Shown in pieces: positions 53,718 through 63,827 of a DNA stretch of 64,000 bases (within the stretch, counting starts at the first letter, position 1; each line of letters opens with the position of its first letter). Made by a program: the position numbers and the translations under genes. This stretch comes from Virgisporangium ochraceum. GTDB taxonomy: Bacteria > Actinomycetota > Actinomycetes > Mycobacteriales > Micromonosporaceae. The DNA lies in NCBI RefSeq assembly GCF_016863655.1, contig NZ_BOPH01000001.1, positions 186,001 to 250,000 on the forward strand, read 5' to 3'. The notes under the pieces are model-generated. The model ran no database searches. It saw only the letters and a program-made list of their open reading frames with translations, and was not told where the DNA came from.

Positions 53718-55586
53718 TCAGGCCACCTCGACCTCGACGCTGTGCAGGCCGGTCGCCCCGTCCGGCACGACGGGTCGCTCGGTCTCGTCCTGCGGCCTGC
53801 CGGACGAGTCGAACGCGCGCACGGTGAGCCGGTGCTTGCCGGGCGCGGCGTCCCACGCCCAGGTCCAGAGCCGCCAGGTGTCGGTCGACGGCACGTCGTT
53901 GAGCGCGGCCTCCTGCCACGGCCCGTCGCCGACCCGCACCTCCACCCGCGAGACGCCGACGTGCTGGGCCCAGGCCACCCCGCCGACCGCGACCCGCCCG
54001 GCCGTCGCCCGCCCGGTCGGCGTGTCGATGCGCGACTGCAGCTTGATCGGCGCCTTCGCCGCCCAGCCCCGCCTGATCCAGTAAGCGTCGAAGTCGCCGA
54101 AGCTGCTGAGCTCCAGTTCGGCCAGCCACTTCGTGGCCGACACGTACCCGTAGAGGCCGGGCACCACCATGCGCACCGGGAACCCGTGCTCGATCGGCAG
54201 CGGCTCGCCGTTCATGCCCACGGCGAGCATGGCGTCGCGGCCGTCCCGGAGCACGTCGGTCGGCGTGCCGGCCGTGAACCCGTCGACGGAGCGGCTGACC
54301 ACCTGGTCGGCGCCGGGCTCCGGGTCGGCCTCGGCGAGCAGGTCGCTGATCCGGACGCCGAGCCAGCGGGCGTTGCCCACCAGTCCCCCGCCGACCTCGT
54401 TGGAGACGCACGCCAATGTGACGTACCGCTCGATCATGGGACGGGCGAGCAGCTGGTCGAACGTGAGCGTCACCGGGTTGCGGACCCGGCCGTGGATGCG
54501 CAGCCGCCACTCGTCCGGCGCGACCTGGGGCACCACCAGCGCGGTGTCGATGCGGTAGAAGTCCCGGTTCGAGGTGACGAACCGCGCCAGCCCGTCGACC
54601 CGCGTCTCCACGGCCGCCGGCAGGGCCGGAGCGGGCGACGCCGGCGCCGGCAACGTGACCGCCGCCCGGTCGGCACTCACCGACCGCCGCAGCGACACCC
54701 AGCGCCCCCCGAACCCCGCCACGGCCCCCACGGCCACGACGGTCCCCGCCGCCCGCAGAACCGCCCGCCGCTCCGCCGCCACCCCCCATCCCGCCGATCT
54801 TGCAGTTGTGGCCGCCCTTTCGTCACGTTCATCCGCGTTCGCCCCGGCCACAACCGCAAGATCGGCGCGGGCGGGGTCGGCCGCGGCGGGAGCGGCCGCG
54901 GCGGGAGCGGTGGCGCGGGCGGCAGCGCGAGCAGGGTCAGCGGCCGGGCCGGCGGCGCGAGAAGTGTCGGCAGCGCGGCCGGGGTCGGGTGGTCGCGGTC
55001 CGGCACCGGGAGGCGCGGCAGCGCGGGTGGCGGCCGGGTCGGCAACGCGGTCGGCGGCGGCGCGATCCGAGGCGGCACGATCCGAGGCGGCACGATCCGA
55101 GGCGGCACGATCCGAGGCGGCGCGATCCGAGGCGGCGCGATCCGAGGCGGCGTCGGTGTTGGCGGCCTTCAGGGTCAGGGTCCGCAGGGTCAGGACGCCG
55201 GCGGCACCGGCGAGGACGGACGGGAACACGGCCGTCCAGCCCGCGTCGTACCTTGTCACGGCCGAGACCAGGCCCAGCGCCGCGAACGCCACCACCAGTC
55301 CCAGCGCGAGGCCGAGACGGCGGCGGGCCAGGAAACCCAGCCCGACCCCGGCGAGCACCAGCAGGACGATCGTGCCGATCTGCAGGGCGAGCTTGTCGTA
55401 CGTGCCGAAGAGCGAGATGGCGAACTGCTTCAGCGGCTCCGGGACCAGGTCGATGATCGCGCCACCGACGGCGATCCCCGGCGAGGTCAACGGACCGGTG
55501 ACGATCGCGACGAGCTCCGCCACCCCGAGAGCGGCCGCCACCGAGGCGACCCCGATCATGGCCGGCAACCGGCGCCGCTGTGTCAT
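53718..55586 (-). CDS. Membrane-anchored molybdopterin-dependent (sulfite-oxidase-fold) oxidoreductase
   Basis: 622 residues from ATG 55586. Four membrane helices (residues ~8-140) are followed by a low-complexity cytoplasmic or linker segment containing six AASDR repeats, then a further helix (VLRAAGTVVAVGAVAGFGGR, ~275). The sulfite-oxidase fold starts near residue 320: LRIHGRVRNPVTLTFDQLLA, RYVTLACVSNEVGGGLVGNA with the molybdenum-ligand Cys, FPVRMVVPGLYGYVSATKWL, and a C-terminal dimerisation domain (VGVSRVEVRVGDGPWQEAAL). The catalytic part is outside the membrane. The electron acceptor and substrate are unknown. Confidence 0.85.
   Translation of the reverse strand: MTQRRRLPAMIGVASVAAALGVAELVAIVTGPLTSPGIAVGGAIIDLVPEPLKQFAISLFGTYDKLALQIGTIVLLVLAGVGLGFLARRRLGLALGLVVAFAALGLVSAVTRYDAGWTAVFPSVLAGAAGVLTLRTLTLKAANTDAASDRAASDRAASDRAASDRAASDRAASDRAAADRVADPAATRAAAPPGAGPRPPDPGRAADTSRAAGPAADPARAAARATAPAAAAPAAADPARADLAVVAGANADERDERAATTARSAGWGVAAERRAVLRAAGTVVAVGAVAGFGGRWVSLRRSVSADRAAVTLPAPASPAPALPAAVETRVDGLARFVTSNRDFYRIDTALVVPQVAPDEWRLRIHGRVRNPVTLTFDQLLARPMIERYVTLACVSNEVGGGLVGNARWLGVRISDLLAEADPEPGADQVVSRSVDGFTAGTPTDVLRDGRDAMLAVGMNGEPLPIEHGFPVRMVVPGLYGYVSATKWLAELELSSFGDFDAYWIRRGWAAKAPIKLQSRIDTPTGRATAGRVAVGGVAWAQHVGVSRVEVRVGDGPWQEAALNDVPSTDTWRLWTWAWDAAPGKHRLTVRAFDSSGRPQDETERPVVPDGATGLHSVEVEVA
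55064..55153. repeat. Six 15-bp tandem repeats in the oxidoreductase gene
   Basis: The unit GATCCGAGGCGGCAC/GC occurs six times in register at 55064, 55079, 55094, 55109, 55124 and 55139, encoding AASDR on the minus strand. Copies are almost identical, so the number of units may vary between strains. Confidence 0.92.
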
Positions 55587-55659
55587 GGAGTGAAGTCTGC
55601 GTCGGCACCGGTCGGCGCGACCACGGACGTTCCCGGGTCGTAATAGATTTCCGGGCTCC

Positions 55660-55699
55660 GGATTTCGCAACCTCCCGCGTGCGGGAGGTTGCGAAATCC
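55660..55699 (-). terminator. Terminator-like 19-bp palindrome after groEL
   Basis: Positions 55660-55678 and 55681-55699 are perfect complements over 19 bp with a 2-base centre (CCTCCCGC-gt-GCGGGAGG core). It lies 16 bases after the groEL stop. No T-run follows. Confidence 0.75.
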
Positions 55700-55715
55700 T
55701 ATCTTTGAGCTCGGG

Positions 55716-57374
<1,659 letters not shown>

Positions 57375-57386
57375 TTACGCGGTGCC

Positions 57387-57413
57387 GCCCCGAGCACAGA
57401 ATCTGCTCGGGGC
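57387..57413 (-). other. Hairpin between groES and groEL
   Basis: GCCCCGAGCA (57387-57396) and TGCTCGGGGC (57404-57413) make a 10-bp stem, extended outside by GTGCC/GGCAC with one bulge. It could stabilise or attenuate the groES-groEL transcript. Confidence 0.6.
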
Positions 57414-57435
57414 GGGCACTATCGCGGTCTGTTGG

Positions 57436-57744
57436 CTACTTCTCGATGACCGCGAGGACGTCACGCGCCGAGAGCACCAGGTACTCCTCGCCGCCGTACT
57501 TCACCTCGGTGCCGCCGTACTTCGAGTAGAGAACCGTGTCGCCGACCTTCACGTCGATCGGAACGCGGTTGCCCTTGTCGTCGATGCGGCCGGGGCCCAC
57601 AGCGAGGACGGTGCCCTCCTGCGGCTTCTCCTTGGCGGTGTCGGGGATCACGATGCCCGACGCCGTGGTGGTCTCGGCCTCGTTGGCCTGGACCACGATC
57701 CGGTCTTCGAGCGGCTTGATCGCAACCTTGGTCGCGCTTGTCAC
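57436..57744 (-). CDS. groES: Co-chaperonin GroES
   Basis: 102 residues from GTG 57744, eight bases after GGAGG and matching the start of Streptomyces GroES; ATG 57750 is possible but only two bases from that site. [40 protein letters not shown] (mobile loop) and [20 protein letters not shown] are conserved. It caps the GroEL ring. Two CIRCE operators lie upstream. Confidence 0.96.
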   Translation of the reverse strand: MTSATKVAIKPLEDRIVVQANEAETTTASGIVIPDTAKEKPQEGTVLAVGPGRIDDKGNRVPIDVKVGDTVLYSKYGGTEVKYGGEEYLVLSARDVLAVIEK

Positions 57745-57831
57745 GGGCATACCCTCCTGGGGTATCAGGATTCGAGTCTCAGATCACCCATGCCGCGCCG
57801 TCGTCGCGGGTGCCGGCGCCGCCCGGGTTGG

Positions 57832-57858
57832 TTAGCACCCTCAAGGCGAGAGTGCTAA
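57832..57858. promoter_or_regulatory. CIRCE operator 1 (HrcA site)
   Basis: TTAGCACCC - nine bases - GAGTGCTAA, against the consensus TTAGCACTC-N9-GAGTGCTAA: one mismatch. It lies 88 bases upstream of the groES GTG. HrcA repression of the chaperonin operon is expected. Confidence 0.95.
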
Positions 57859-57877
57859 CCGGAGGTTATTCCGGACG

Positions 57878-57904
57878 CTAGCACTCCGTCAAGGAGAGTG
57901 CCAG
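57878..57904. promoter_or_regulatory. CIRCE operator 2 (HrcA site)
   Basis: CTAGCACTC - nine bases - GAGTGCCAG, 46 bases (centre to centre) from the first site. Three mismatches to consensus, with the inner GCACTC/GAGTGC intact. Double CIRCE sites are also known before groES in Streptomyces. Confidence 0.88.
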
Positions 57905-58056
57905 TTCTCGCACCGACGGGGCACGGAGAGCGCTTACCCGACGGACAAAGTGCATCGAAAGCGCAACGAACCTCCGAACGCGGCGCTAGCTGCACCCGGA
58001 CCCGAGTACGTTGCCGAATTGTTACCGCACCCAACAAAACAAGGCCGGACGACATC

Positions 58057-58084
58057 TTGTGGAAACATGCGGCCGCCGCATACG
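58057..58084 (+). promoter_or_regulatory. Putative promoter/operator of the sugar ABC operon
   Basis: TTGTGG (58057-58062) and CATACG (58079-58084) are spaced by 16 bases. Between them lies a 15-bp perfect palindrome, ATGCGGC-C-GCCGCAT (58067-58081), well placed for a repressor. TACGTTGCCG occurs twice, at 58007 and 58081. The ROK regulator at the operon end is the obvious candidate ligand-responsive repressor. Confidence 0.45.
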
Positions 58085-58158
58085 TTGCCGGACACAACAA
58101 TCATGTGTGACCGGCTCCACCCGTCGTCGGTCTACCCACCCGAAGAAAGGACCTGCTC

Positions 58159-59250
58159 ATGCGCAGAGGGATCATCGCCCTCGCCGCGGCCGGGCTGCTG
58201 GCGGTCACCGGTCTGACCGCGTGTGGCGACGACGACGGCGGTGACGGCGGCTCGGCGGACAAGACGCCGAAGATCGGCGTCATCCTGCCCGACAGCAAGT
58301 CATCGGCCCGCTGGGAAACCGCGGACCGGAAGTACCTGGAAGAGGCCTTCAAGGCCGCCGGAGTTCAGTACGACATCCAGAACGCCCAGAACGACAAGCA
58401 GGCGTTCCAGACCATTGCCGACCAGATGATCTCCAGCGGCGTCACCGCCCTGATGATCGTCAACCTCGACAGCGGCACCGGCAAGGCCGTGCTCGACAAG
58501 GCCAAGCAGCAGGGTGTCGCCACGATCGACTACGACCGCCTGACGCTGGGCGGCAGCGCCTCCTACTACGTCAGCTTCGACAACGTGGCCGTCGGCAAGC
58601 TCCAGGGCGAGGGCCTCGTCAAGTGCCTGCAGGCGCAGAACAAGACCAAGCCCGTCGTGGCCTACGTCAACGGCTCGCCGACCGACAACAACGCCACCCT
58701 GTTCAAGCAGGGCTACGACGGCGTGATCAAGGCCAAGTTCGACGCCGGTGAGTACACCAAGGGCCCGGACCAGGCCGTGCCGGACTGGGACAACGCCCAG
58801 GCGCAGACCATCTTCGAGCAGATGTTCACCTCCACCGGCGGCAAGATCGACGGTGTGCTGGCCGCCAACGACGGCCTCGGCAACTCGGTGATCAACGTTC
58901 TGAAGAAGAACAACCTCAACGGCAAGGTCCCGGTCACCGGCCAGGACGCGACCGTGCAGGGTCTGCAGAACATCCTCAACGGTGACCAGTGCATGACCGT
59001 CTACAAGGCGATCAAGAAGGAGGCCGACGCGGCCGCCGAGCTGGCGATCGCCCTGGCCAAGGGCGAGAAGAAGGACACCGGCAAGACCGTCAAGGACACC
59101 GAGGGCAACCGGGACGTCCCGGCCGTGCTCCTCGCGCCCGAGGCGATCACGAAGGAGAACGTCAAGAAGGTCGTCGACGACGGCTTCGTGACCAAGGCCG
59201 AGCTCTGCACCGGCGCCTTCGCCGCGAAGTGCACCGAGGCGGGTATCTAG
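58159..59250 (+). CDS. xylF: Sugar ABC transporter substrate-binding lipoprotein (XylF-like)
   Basis: 363 residues. MRRGIIALAAAGLLAVTGLT with CGDD is a lipoprotein signal and lipobox. The periplasmic-binding-protein 4 fold follows: KIGVILPDSKSSARWETADR, VTALMIVNLDSGTGKAVLDK, ATIDYDRLTLGGSASYYVSF (the XylF-type YDRL loop), VPVTGQDATVQGLQNILNGD. It should capture a pentose, most likely xylose. GAAAGGA precedes ATG 58159. Same order as the xylose operon of Streptomyces. The exact sugar is inferred. Confidence 0.85.
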   Translation: MRRGIIALAAAGLLAVTGLTACGDDDGGDGGSADKTPKIGVILPDSKSSARWETADRKYLEEAFKAAGVQYDIQNAQNDKQAFQTIADQMISSGVTALMIVNLDSGTGKAVLDKAKQQGVATIDYDRLTLGGSASYYVSFDNVAVGKLQGEGLVKCLQAQNKTKPVVAYVNGSPTDNNATLFKQGYDGVIKAKFDAGEYTKGPDQAVPDWDNAQAQTIFEQMFTSTGGKIDGVLAANDGLGNSVINVLKKNNLNGKVPVTGQDATVQGLQNILNGDQCMTVYKAIKKEADAAAELAIALAKGEKKDTGKTVKDTEGNRDVPAVLLAPEAITKENVKKVVDDGFVTKAELCTGAFAAKCTEAGI

Positions 59251-59289
59251 CAACAGGCCCGCTCCGGTGTGAAATCCGGATCCCCCTCT

Positions 59290-59325
59290 GGTCCCCGGTG
59301 CCTTTTCCCAAAGGCACCGGGGACC
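59290..59325 (+). other. Strong hairpin between xylF and xylG
   Basis: GGTCCCCGGTGCCTTT (59290-59305) and AAAGGCACCGGGGACC (59310-59325) are perfect 16-bp complements with a TCCC loop, and no T-run follows. It lies 40 bases after the xylF stop and 27 before the xylG start. Such stems often protect the binding-protein mRNA or dampen read-through, giving more XylF than XylGH. Confidence 0.75.
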
Positions 59326-59351
59326 GGCCCGGCGAATGAGGAACTAGAGAC

Positions 59352-60218
59352 GTGACGGCACCATTGCTGGAGATCCGCAACCTGAACAAGAGCTTCGGGC
59401 CGGTTCAGGTTCTCCGCGGTATCGACTTCGCCGCGCATGCCGGGGAGGTCACCGCGCTCGTCGGCGACAACGGCGCCGGCAAGTCCACCCTGGTCAAGTG
59501 CATCGGCGGGATCTACCTGCCAGACAACGGCGACTTCTTCTTCGAGGGCCGCCAGGTGACGGTGCACGGCCCCCGCGACGCGGCGTCCCTCGGGATCGAG
59601 ATCGTGTACCAGGACCTCGCGCTCTGCGACAACCTGGACATCGTTCAGAACATGTTCCTGGGCCGCGAGCGCAAGCGCGGCTTCGTGCTCGACGAGGGCT
59701 CGATGGAGCAGCTCGCGGCCAAGACCCTGGCCGGCCTGTCCGTGCGAACCGTGAAGTCGGTCCGCCAGCAGGTGTCGAGCCTGTCGGGTGGCCAGCGGCA
59801 GACCGTCGCCATCGCCAAGGCCGTGCTGTGGAACAGCAAGCTGGTGATCCTCGACGAGCCGACCGCCGCCCTCGGCGTCGCGCAGACCGCACAGGTTCTC
59901 GAACTGGTGCGGCGGCTCGCCGACAACGGCCTGGCCGTCGTGATCATCTCCCACAACATGAACGACGTGTTCGCGGTCGCCGACCGGATCGCGGCGATGT
60001 ACCTCGGCCAGATGGCGGCGCTCGTGCCCGCGACCGAGGTCACCCACCAGCAGGTGGTCGAGCTGATCACGGCCGGCCGCAGCGGCAACATCGGCATGGC
60101 CGACAGCAACCTCGACCTCACCGAGGTCGGCGCCGCGAACGGCATCGGCGCACCCATGCCGAACACCGGAACCGACCCGGGCAAGGTCGACATCAACAAG
60201 CCAGGAGCCGACGCATGA
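59352..60218 (+). CDS. xylG: Sugar ABC transporter ATP-binding protein (single domain)
   Basis: 288 residues from GTG 59352. VTALVGDNGAGKSTLVKCIG is Walker A, VYQDLALCDNLDIVQNMFLG the Q-loop, SSLSGGQRQTVAIAKAVLWN the signature and LVILDEPTAAL Walker B, with VIISHNMNDVF the switch His. It has one nucleotide-binding domain, unlike the ~500-residue double XylG of enterics, so it should act as a homodimer. The C-terminal ~35 residues are a Gly/Pro-rich tail. The stop overlaps the permease start (ATGA). Confidence 0.9.
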   Translation: MTAPLLEIRNLNKSFGPVQVLRGIDFAAHAGEVTALVGDNGAGKSTLVKCIGGIYLPDNGDFFFEGRQVTVHGPRDAASLGIEIVYQDLALCDNLDIVQNMFLGRERKRGFVLDEGSMEQLAAKTLAGLSVRTVKSVRQQVSSLSGGQRQTVAIAKAVLWNSKLVILDEPTAALGVAQTAQVLELVRRLADNGLAVVIISHNMNDVFAVADRIAAMYLGQMAALVPATEVTHQQVVELITAGRSGNIGMADSNLDLTEVGAANGIGAPMPNTGTDPGKVDINKPGADA

Positions 60219-61477
60219 CCGTCGCACCCACCACGACGAGAAACGTGGAGGGCGGCCGCTCCGCGGGGCCGTCGCTGCAGAGCCACGTCCGCGAGTACCT
60301 CCAGAGGCTGCGCGGCGGCGACATGGGCTCGCTGCCCGCGATCGCCGGGCTGGTCGTGCTCTGCCTCGTGTTCACGCTGCTCGACGACGCGTTCGCCACC
60401 CCCCGCAACTTCGCGAACCTCTTCGGCCAGGGCGCGCAGACCACCGTGATCGCGATGGGTCTGGTGTTCGTGCTCCTGCTCGGCGAGATCGACCTGTCGG
60501 CGGGCTACACCAGCGGCGTGTGCGCGGCCGTCATGGCGATCCTCCTGACCAACCACGGCTGGCCCTGGTACCTGGCGGTGCTGTCCGCGCTGGTCACCGG
60601 CACGTTCATCGGCCTGCTCCTGGGCGGGCTGGTCGCCAAGATCGGTATCCCGTCGTTCGTGGTGACGTTGGCGGCATTCCTGGGCTTCCAGGGCGTGTTG
60701 CTGATGATGCTCGGCGGCGGTAAGAACATCTCGATCAACGACGACGTGATCCTCGCGCTGGTCAACAAGAACCTGCCCGTGTGGCTCGGTTGGGTGCTGT
60801 GCGGCGTGTCGATCGTCGCCTACGCCGGTGTGCAGCTGTACCGGGCGCAGTCGCGGGCCAAGCAGGGCCTCGTCGCGCAGCCGATGAGCGTCACGCTGCT
60901 GAAGATCGCCGCCGTCGCGCTGGTGCTGCTCCTGGCGACGCTGGTGCTGAACGAGGAGCGCAGCATCAACACGCTGATCACCTCGCTCAAGGGCGTGCCG
61001 ATCGTGGTGCCGATCATCGCGGTGCTGCTGATCGCCGGCACGTTCGTGCTGCAGCGCACCGCCTTCGGCCGGCACCTGTACGCGGTCGGTGGCAACACCG
61101 AGGCCGCCCGCCGGGCCGGTATCCCGGTCGACCGGATCAAGATCTACGCGTTCATGATCTCGTCGACGATGGCGGCGGTCGGCGGCATCCTGGTGGCCTC
61201 GTGGGGCAACTCGGTCGACCCGAACACCGGCGGCAGCAACGTGCTGCTGTACGCGGTCGGCGCCGCGGTCATCGGCGGTACCAGCCTCTTCGGTGGCAAG
61301 GGCCGGATGATCGACGCCGTGCTCGGTGGTGCCGTGGTGGCGGTCATCAACAACGGCATGGGCCTGCTCGGCTACTCCGCCGGGGTCAAGTACGTCGTCA
61401 CCGGCGTGGTGCTGCTGTTGGCGGCCGGCGTCGACGCCCTGTCTCGCCGGCGTGCGGCGGCGAGCGGGCTCGGATAG
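60215..61477 (+). CDS. xylH: Sugar ABC transporter permease (XylH-like)
   Basis: 420 residues from ATG 60215, with CAGGAGCC upstream. About ten helices. TTVIAMGLVFVLLLGEIDLS and AGYTSGVCAAVMAILL form the ribose/xylose permease signature; a loop around residue 215 (RAQSRAKQGLVAQPM) is the cytoplasmic insertion of XylH-type proteins. AVGGNTEAARRAGIPVDRIK is the coupling-helix (EAA-like) motif. It forms a homodimer in the membrane with XylG and receives sugar from XylF. Confidence 0.9.
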   Translation: MTVAPTTTRNVEGGRSAGPSLQSHVREYLQRLRGGDMGSLPAIAGLVVLCLVFTLLDDAFATPRNFANLFGQGAQTTVIAMGLVFVLLLGEIDLSAGYTSGVCAAVMAILLTNHGWPWYLAVLSALVTGTFIGLLLGGLVAKIGIPSFVVTLAAFLGFQGVLLMMLGGGKNISINDDVILALVNKNLPVWLGWVLCGVSIVAYAGVQLYRAQSRAKQGLVAQPMSVTLLKIAAVALVLLLATLVLNEERSINTLITSLKGVPIVVPIIAVLLIAGTFVLQRTAFGRHLYAVGGNTEAARRAGIPVDRIKIYAFMISSTMAAVGGILVASWGNSVDPNTGGSNVLLYAVGAAVIGGTSLFGGKGRMIDAVLGGAVVAVINNGMGLLGYSAGVKYVVTGVVLLLAAGVDALSRRRAAASGLG

Positions 61478-61496
61478 CGGCCGTTCAGACAAGAAC

Positions 61497-62681
61497 ATGC
61501 GGGCAGGACCGACCCAGGACGAGATACGACGGCAGAACCTCGGCGCGCTACTGCGATACGTGCACCTGCGCGGGCCGACCTCGCGGGCGGAACTGACCGC
61601 CCGGCTGGGCCTCAACCGGAGCACGATCGGCGCCCTCACGGCCGATCTGGCAACCGCCGGGCTGGTGGCCGAGGAACTGCCCCGCGACCACGGCCGGGCC
61701 GGACGACCTTCGCTGGTCGTCCGGCCCGAGTCGGGGGTGTACGGCTTCGCGTTGGTGATCGACGTCGACCGGCTCACCGCGGCCCGCATCGGGCTCGGTG
61801 GCACGGTGCTCGACCGCCGGGAGAAGCAGCGGCCACCGGGTGCGATGTCACCGGCGGAGGTGGTGGCGCCGCTGGCCGAGTTCGTCAAGGACATGCAGCG
61901 CACGGCGCCGGCCGAGGCGCGCTACATCGGCGCCGGCGCGGCCGTCTCGGGGCTGGTGCGGGCGGAGGACGGACTGGTGCGGCTCGGCCCGCACGTCGGC
62001 TGGATCGACGAGCCGCTGGGCGAGGCGCTGGGCAAGGTGCTCGGCGGCGAGAAGCCGGTGCAGGTCCGCAACAACGCCGACCTGAGCGCGCTGGCCGAGC
62101 ACGTGCGGGGCGTGGCCGTCGACTGCGACAACATCGTGTACCTGACCGGCGCCGGCGGGATCGGCGGAGGGATCATCGCCGGCGGACGGCTGGTCACGGG
62201 GCATGGCGGGTACGGCGGCGAGGTGGGCCACATGGTGGTCAACCCGGCCGGCCGCAGGTGCGTGTGCGGCGCGTACGGCTGCTGGGAGACCGAGGCGGGC
62301 GAGGGCGCGCTGCTGCGCCTGACCGGTCGTGCCCAGGACGGCGGTGGCCGCGAGGCCGTCCGCGGGATCATCGACGCCGCCGCGCGCGGTGACGCGCTGG
62401 CGCAGGCGGGCCTGCGCCAGGTCGGCGACTGGCTCGGCTTCGGCGTGGCCAACCTGGTGAACATCTTCAACCCGGAGATGGTCATCTTCGGCGACGGCCT
62501 GCGCGAGATCTACATCGCCGCGGCGGCACAGGTGCGCAGCCGGCTCAACCGCAACGGTCTGCAGGCGTGCCGGGAGCACGTGCGGTTGCGCACGCCCGCG
62601 CTCGGCGAGGACTCGGCGCTGCTCGGCGCGGCGGAGCTGGCCTTCGAGCCGCTGCTCGCCGACCCGCTGGACAATAACTGA
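61497..62681 (+). CDS. ROK-family transcriptional regulator
   Basis: 394 residues. A winged helix (residues ~8-75: GALLRYVHLRGPTSRAELTA, RLGLNRSTIGALTADLATAG) precedes a ROK sugar-kinase-like domain with LTGAGGIGGGIIAGGRLVTG, GGYGGEVGHMVVNPAGRRCV (the His-Val-Pro type motif) and CGAYGCWETEAGE, whose Cys cluster binds zinc. Kinase activity is unlikely because of the DNA-binding domain. It ends the transporter operon, 19 bases after xylH, and should control it in response to the imported sugar, as Rok7B7 does beside xylFGH in Streptomyces. Confidence 0.92.
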   Translation: MRAGPTQDEIRRQNLGALLRYVHLRGPTSRAELTARLGLNRSTIGALTADLATAGLVAEELPRDHGRAGRPSLVVRPESGVYGFALVIDVDRLTAARIGLGGTVLDRREKQRPPGAMSPAEVVAPLAEFVKDMQRTAPAEARYIGAGAAVSGLVRAEDGLVRLGPHVGWIDEPLGEALGKVLGGEKPVQVRNNADLSALAEHVRGVAVDCDNIVYLTGAGGIGGGIIAGGRLVTGHGGYGGEVGHMVVNPAGRRCVCGAYGCWETEAGEGALLRLTGRAQDGGGREAVRGIIDAAARGDALAQAGLRQVGDWLGFGVANLVNIFNPEMVIFGDGLREIYIAAAAQVRSRLNRNGLQACREHVRLRTPALGEDSALLGAAELAFEPLLADPLDNN

Positions 62682-63827
62682 GTGCTGGACGCCCCTGAGT
62701 TTGCGGCGGCGCTCGTCGCGGCCGAGGCCGTCGTCGACCGCGGCCCGGTCGCGGCGGCCACGGCGTTGCGCGCTGCGGGCGTCCCACCGGATCTTGCGGC
62801 CACGGCCCTGACCCAGGCCGCGTTGCGGCGCGCGGCCGTCGGAAAGTTCGGCGCCGCCGCGGCGTCGATGTTCTTCACCCGGACCGGGCTGGAGCAGGCG
62901 ACCCGGGCACCGGTGTCCGCCGCGCGGGCCCGCCGGCTGGCGCTGGCCGGCGCCACCCGGGTGGCCGACCTTGGCTGCGGGATCGGCGCCGACAGCCGGG
63001 CGTTCGCGCTGGCCGGCCTGTCGGTGCTGGCCGTCGAGGCCGACCCGGAGACGGCCATCGTGGCGGCGGCGAACCTCCGCGGGCTCGACGCGTCGGTCGT
63101 CACCGGCGACGCGACGACCGCCGACCTCACCGGCGTCGACGCCGCGTTCTGCGACCCGGCCCGCCGCACGGCCGGTGGCCGGCGCGTCTTCTCCCCCGCC
63201 GCGCTCTCCCCGCCATGGGACTTCGCGGTCGGCCTGTTCACGCGGCTCCGGTTCGCCGTGCTGAAGCTCGCCCCCGGACTGCCGCACGACCTGGTGCCGC
63301 CCGGCGCGGAGGCCCAGTGGGTCTCGGTCGACGGCGACCTGGTGGAGGCGGCGCTCTGGTCGCCGTCGCTCGCGGCGGTGCCCCGGCGCGCGACCGTGTT
63401 CCGGGCCGGCGTCGCCCACGAGCTGACCGGTGACGCCGCGCCGGCGCCGGTCGGCGGCCCGCGCCGGTACGTGTTCGACCCGGACGGCGCCGTCACGCGG
63501 GCGGGCCTGGTGGGTGCGTTCGCGGAGACCGTCGACGGCGTGGTGGCCGACCCGTCGATCGGCTTCGTCTACGCGGAAAAGCCGGCGGGCACGCCGTTCG
63601 CCCGCTGCCTCGAGGTCGTCGACGAGCTGCCGGTCGCGGTGAAGAAGATGCGGGCGGCGCTGCGGTCGTACGACATCGGTCGGCTGGAGATCCGCAAGCG
63701 CGGCAGCGCCCTCGACGTCGAGAAGCTCCGCCACGACCTGCGCCTGTCCGGCACCGGCGACGGCGTGCTGCTCCTCACCCGGATCGCCGACCGCCCGGCC
63801 GCACTACTATGCCGTCGTGGCGAGTAA
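62682..63827 (+). CDS. THUMP-like class I SAM-dependent methyltransferase
   Basis: 381 residues from GTG 62682, directly after the ROK stop. ATRVADLGCGIGADSRAFAL is SAM motif I, VLAVEADPETAIVAAANLRG motif II, and AAFCDPARRTAGGRRVFSPA the DPAR motif of this actinobacterial group. The C-terminal ~90 residues (VDELPVAVKKMRAALRSYDI, GRLEIRKRGSALDVEKLRHD) form the THUMP-like domain. RNA methylation is likely by fold, but no target is known. The last 11 bases overlap the next gene. Confidence 0.85.
   Translation: MLDAPEFAAALVAAEAVVDRGPVAAATALRAAGVPPDLAATALTQAALRRAAVGKFGAAAASMFFTRTGLEQATRAPVSAARARRLALAGATRVADLGCGIGADSRAFALAGLSVLAVEADPETAIVAAANLRGLDASVVTGDATTADLTGVDAAFCDPARRTAGGRRVFSPAALSPPWDFAVGLFTRLRFAVLKLAPGLPHDLVPPGAEAQWVSVDGDLVEAALWSPSLAAVPRRATVFRAGVAHELTGDAAPAPVGGPRRYVFDPDGAVTRAGLVGAFAETVDGVVADPSIGFVYAEKPAGTPFARCLEVVDELPVAVKKMRAALRSYDIGRLEIRKRGSALDVEKLRHDLRLSGTGDGVLLLTRIADRPAALLCRRGE

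Noticed and set aside
55064..55153. CRISPR-like repeat array
   Set aside because: The units are 15 bp, contiguous without spacers, in frame, and encode AASDR in a protein.
59645..61903. A 752-codon minus-strand open frame across xylG, xylH and the ROK gene
   Set aside because: It is antisense to three genes with full motif sets, and no domain is recognisable in it.
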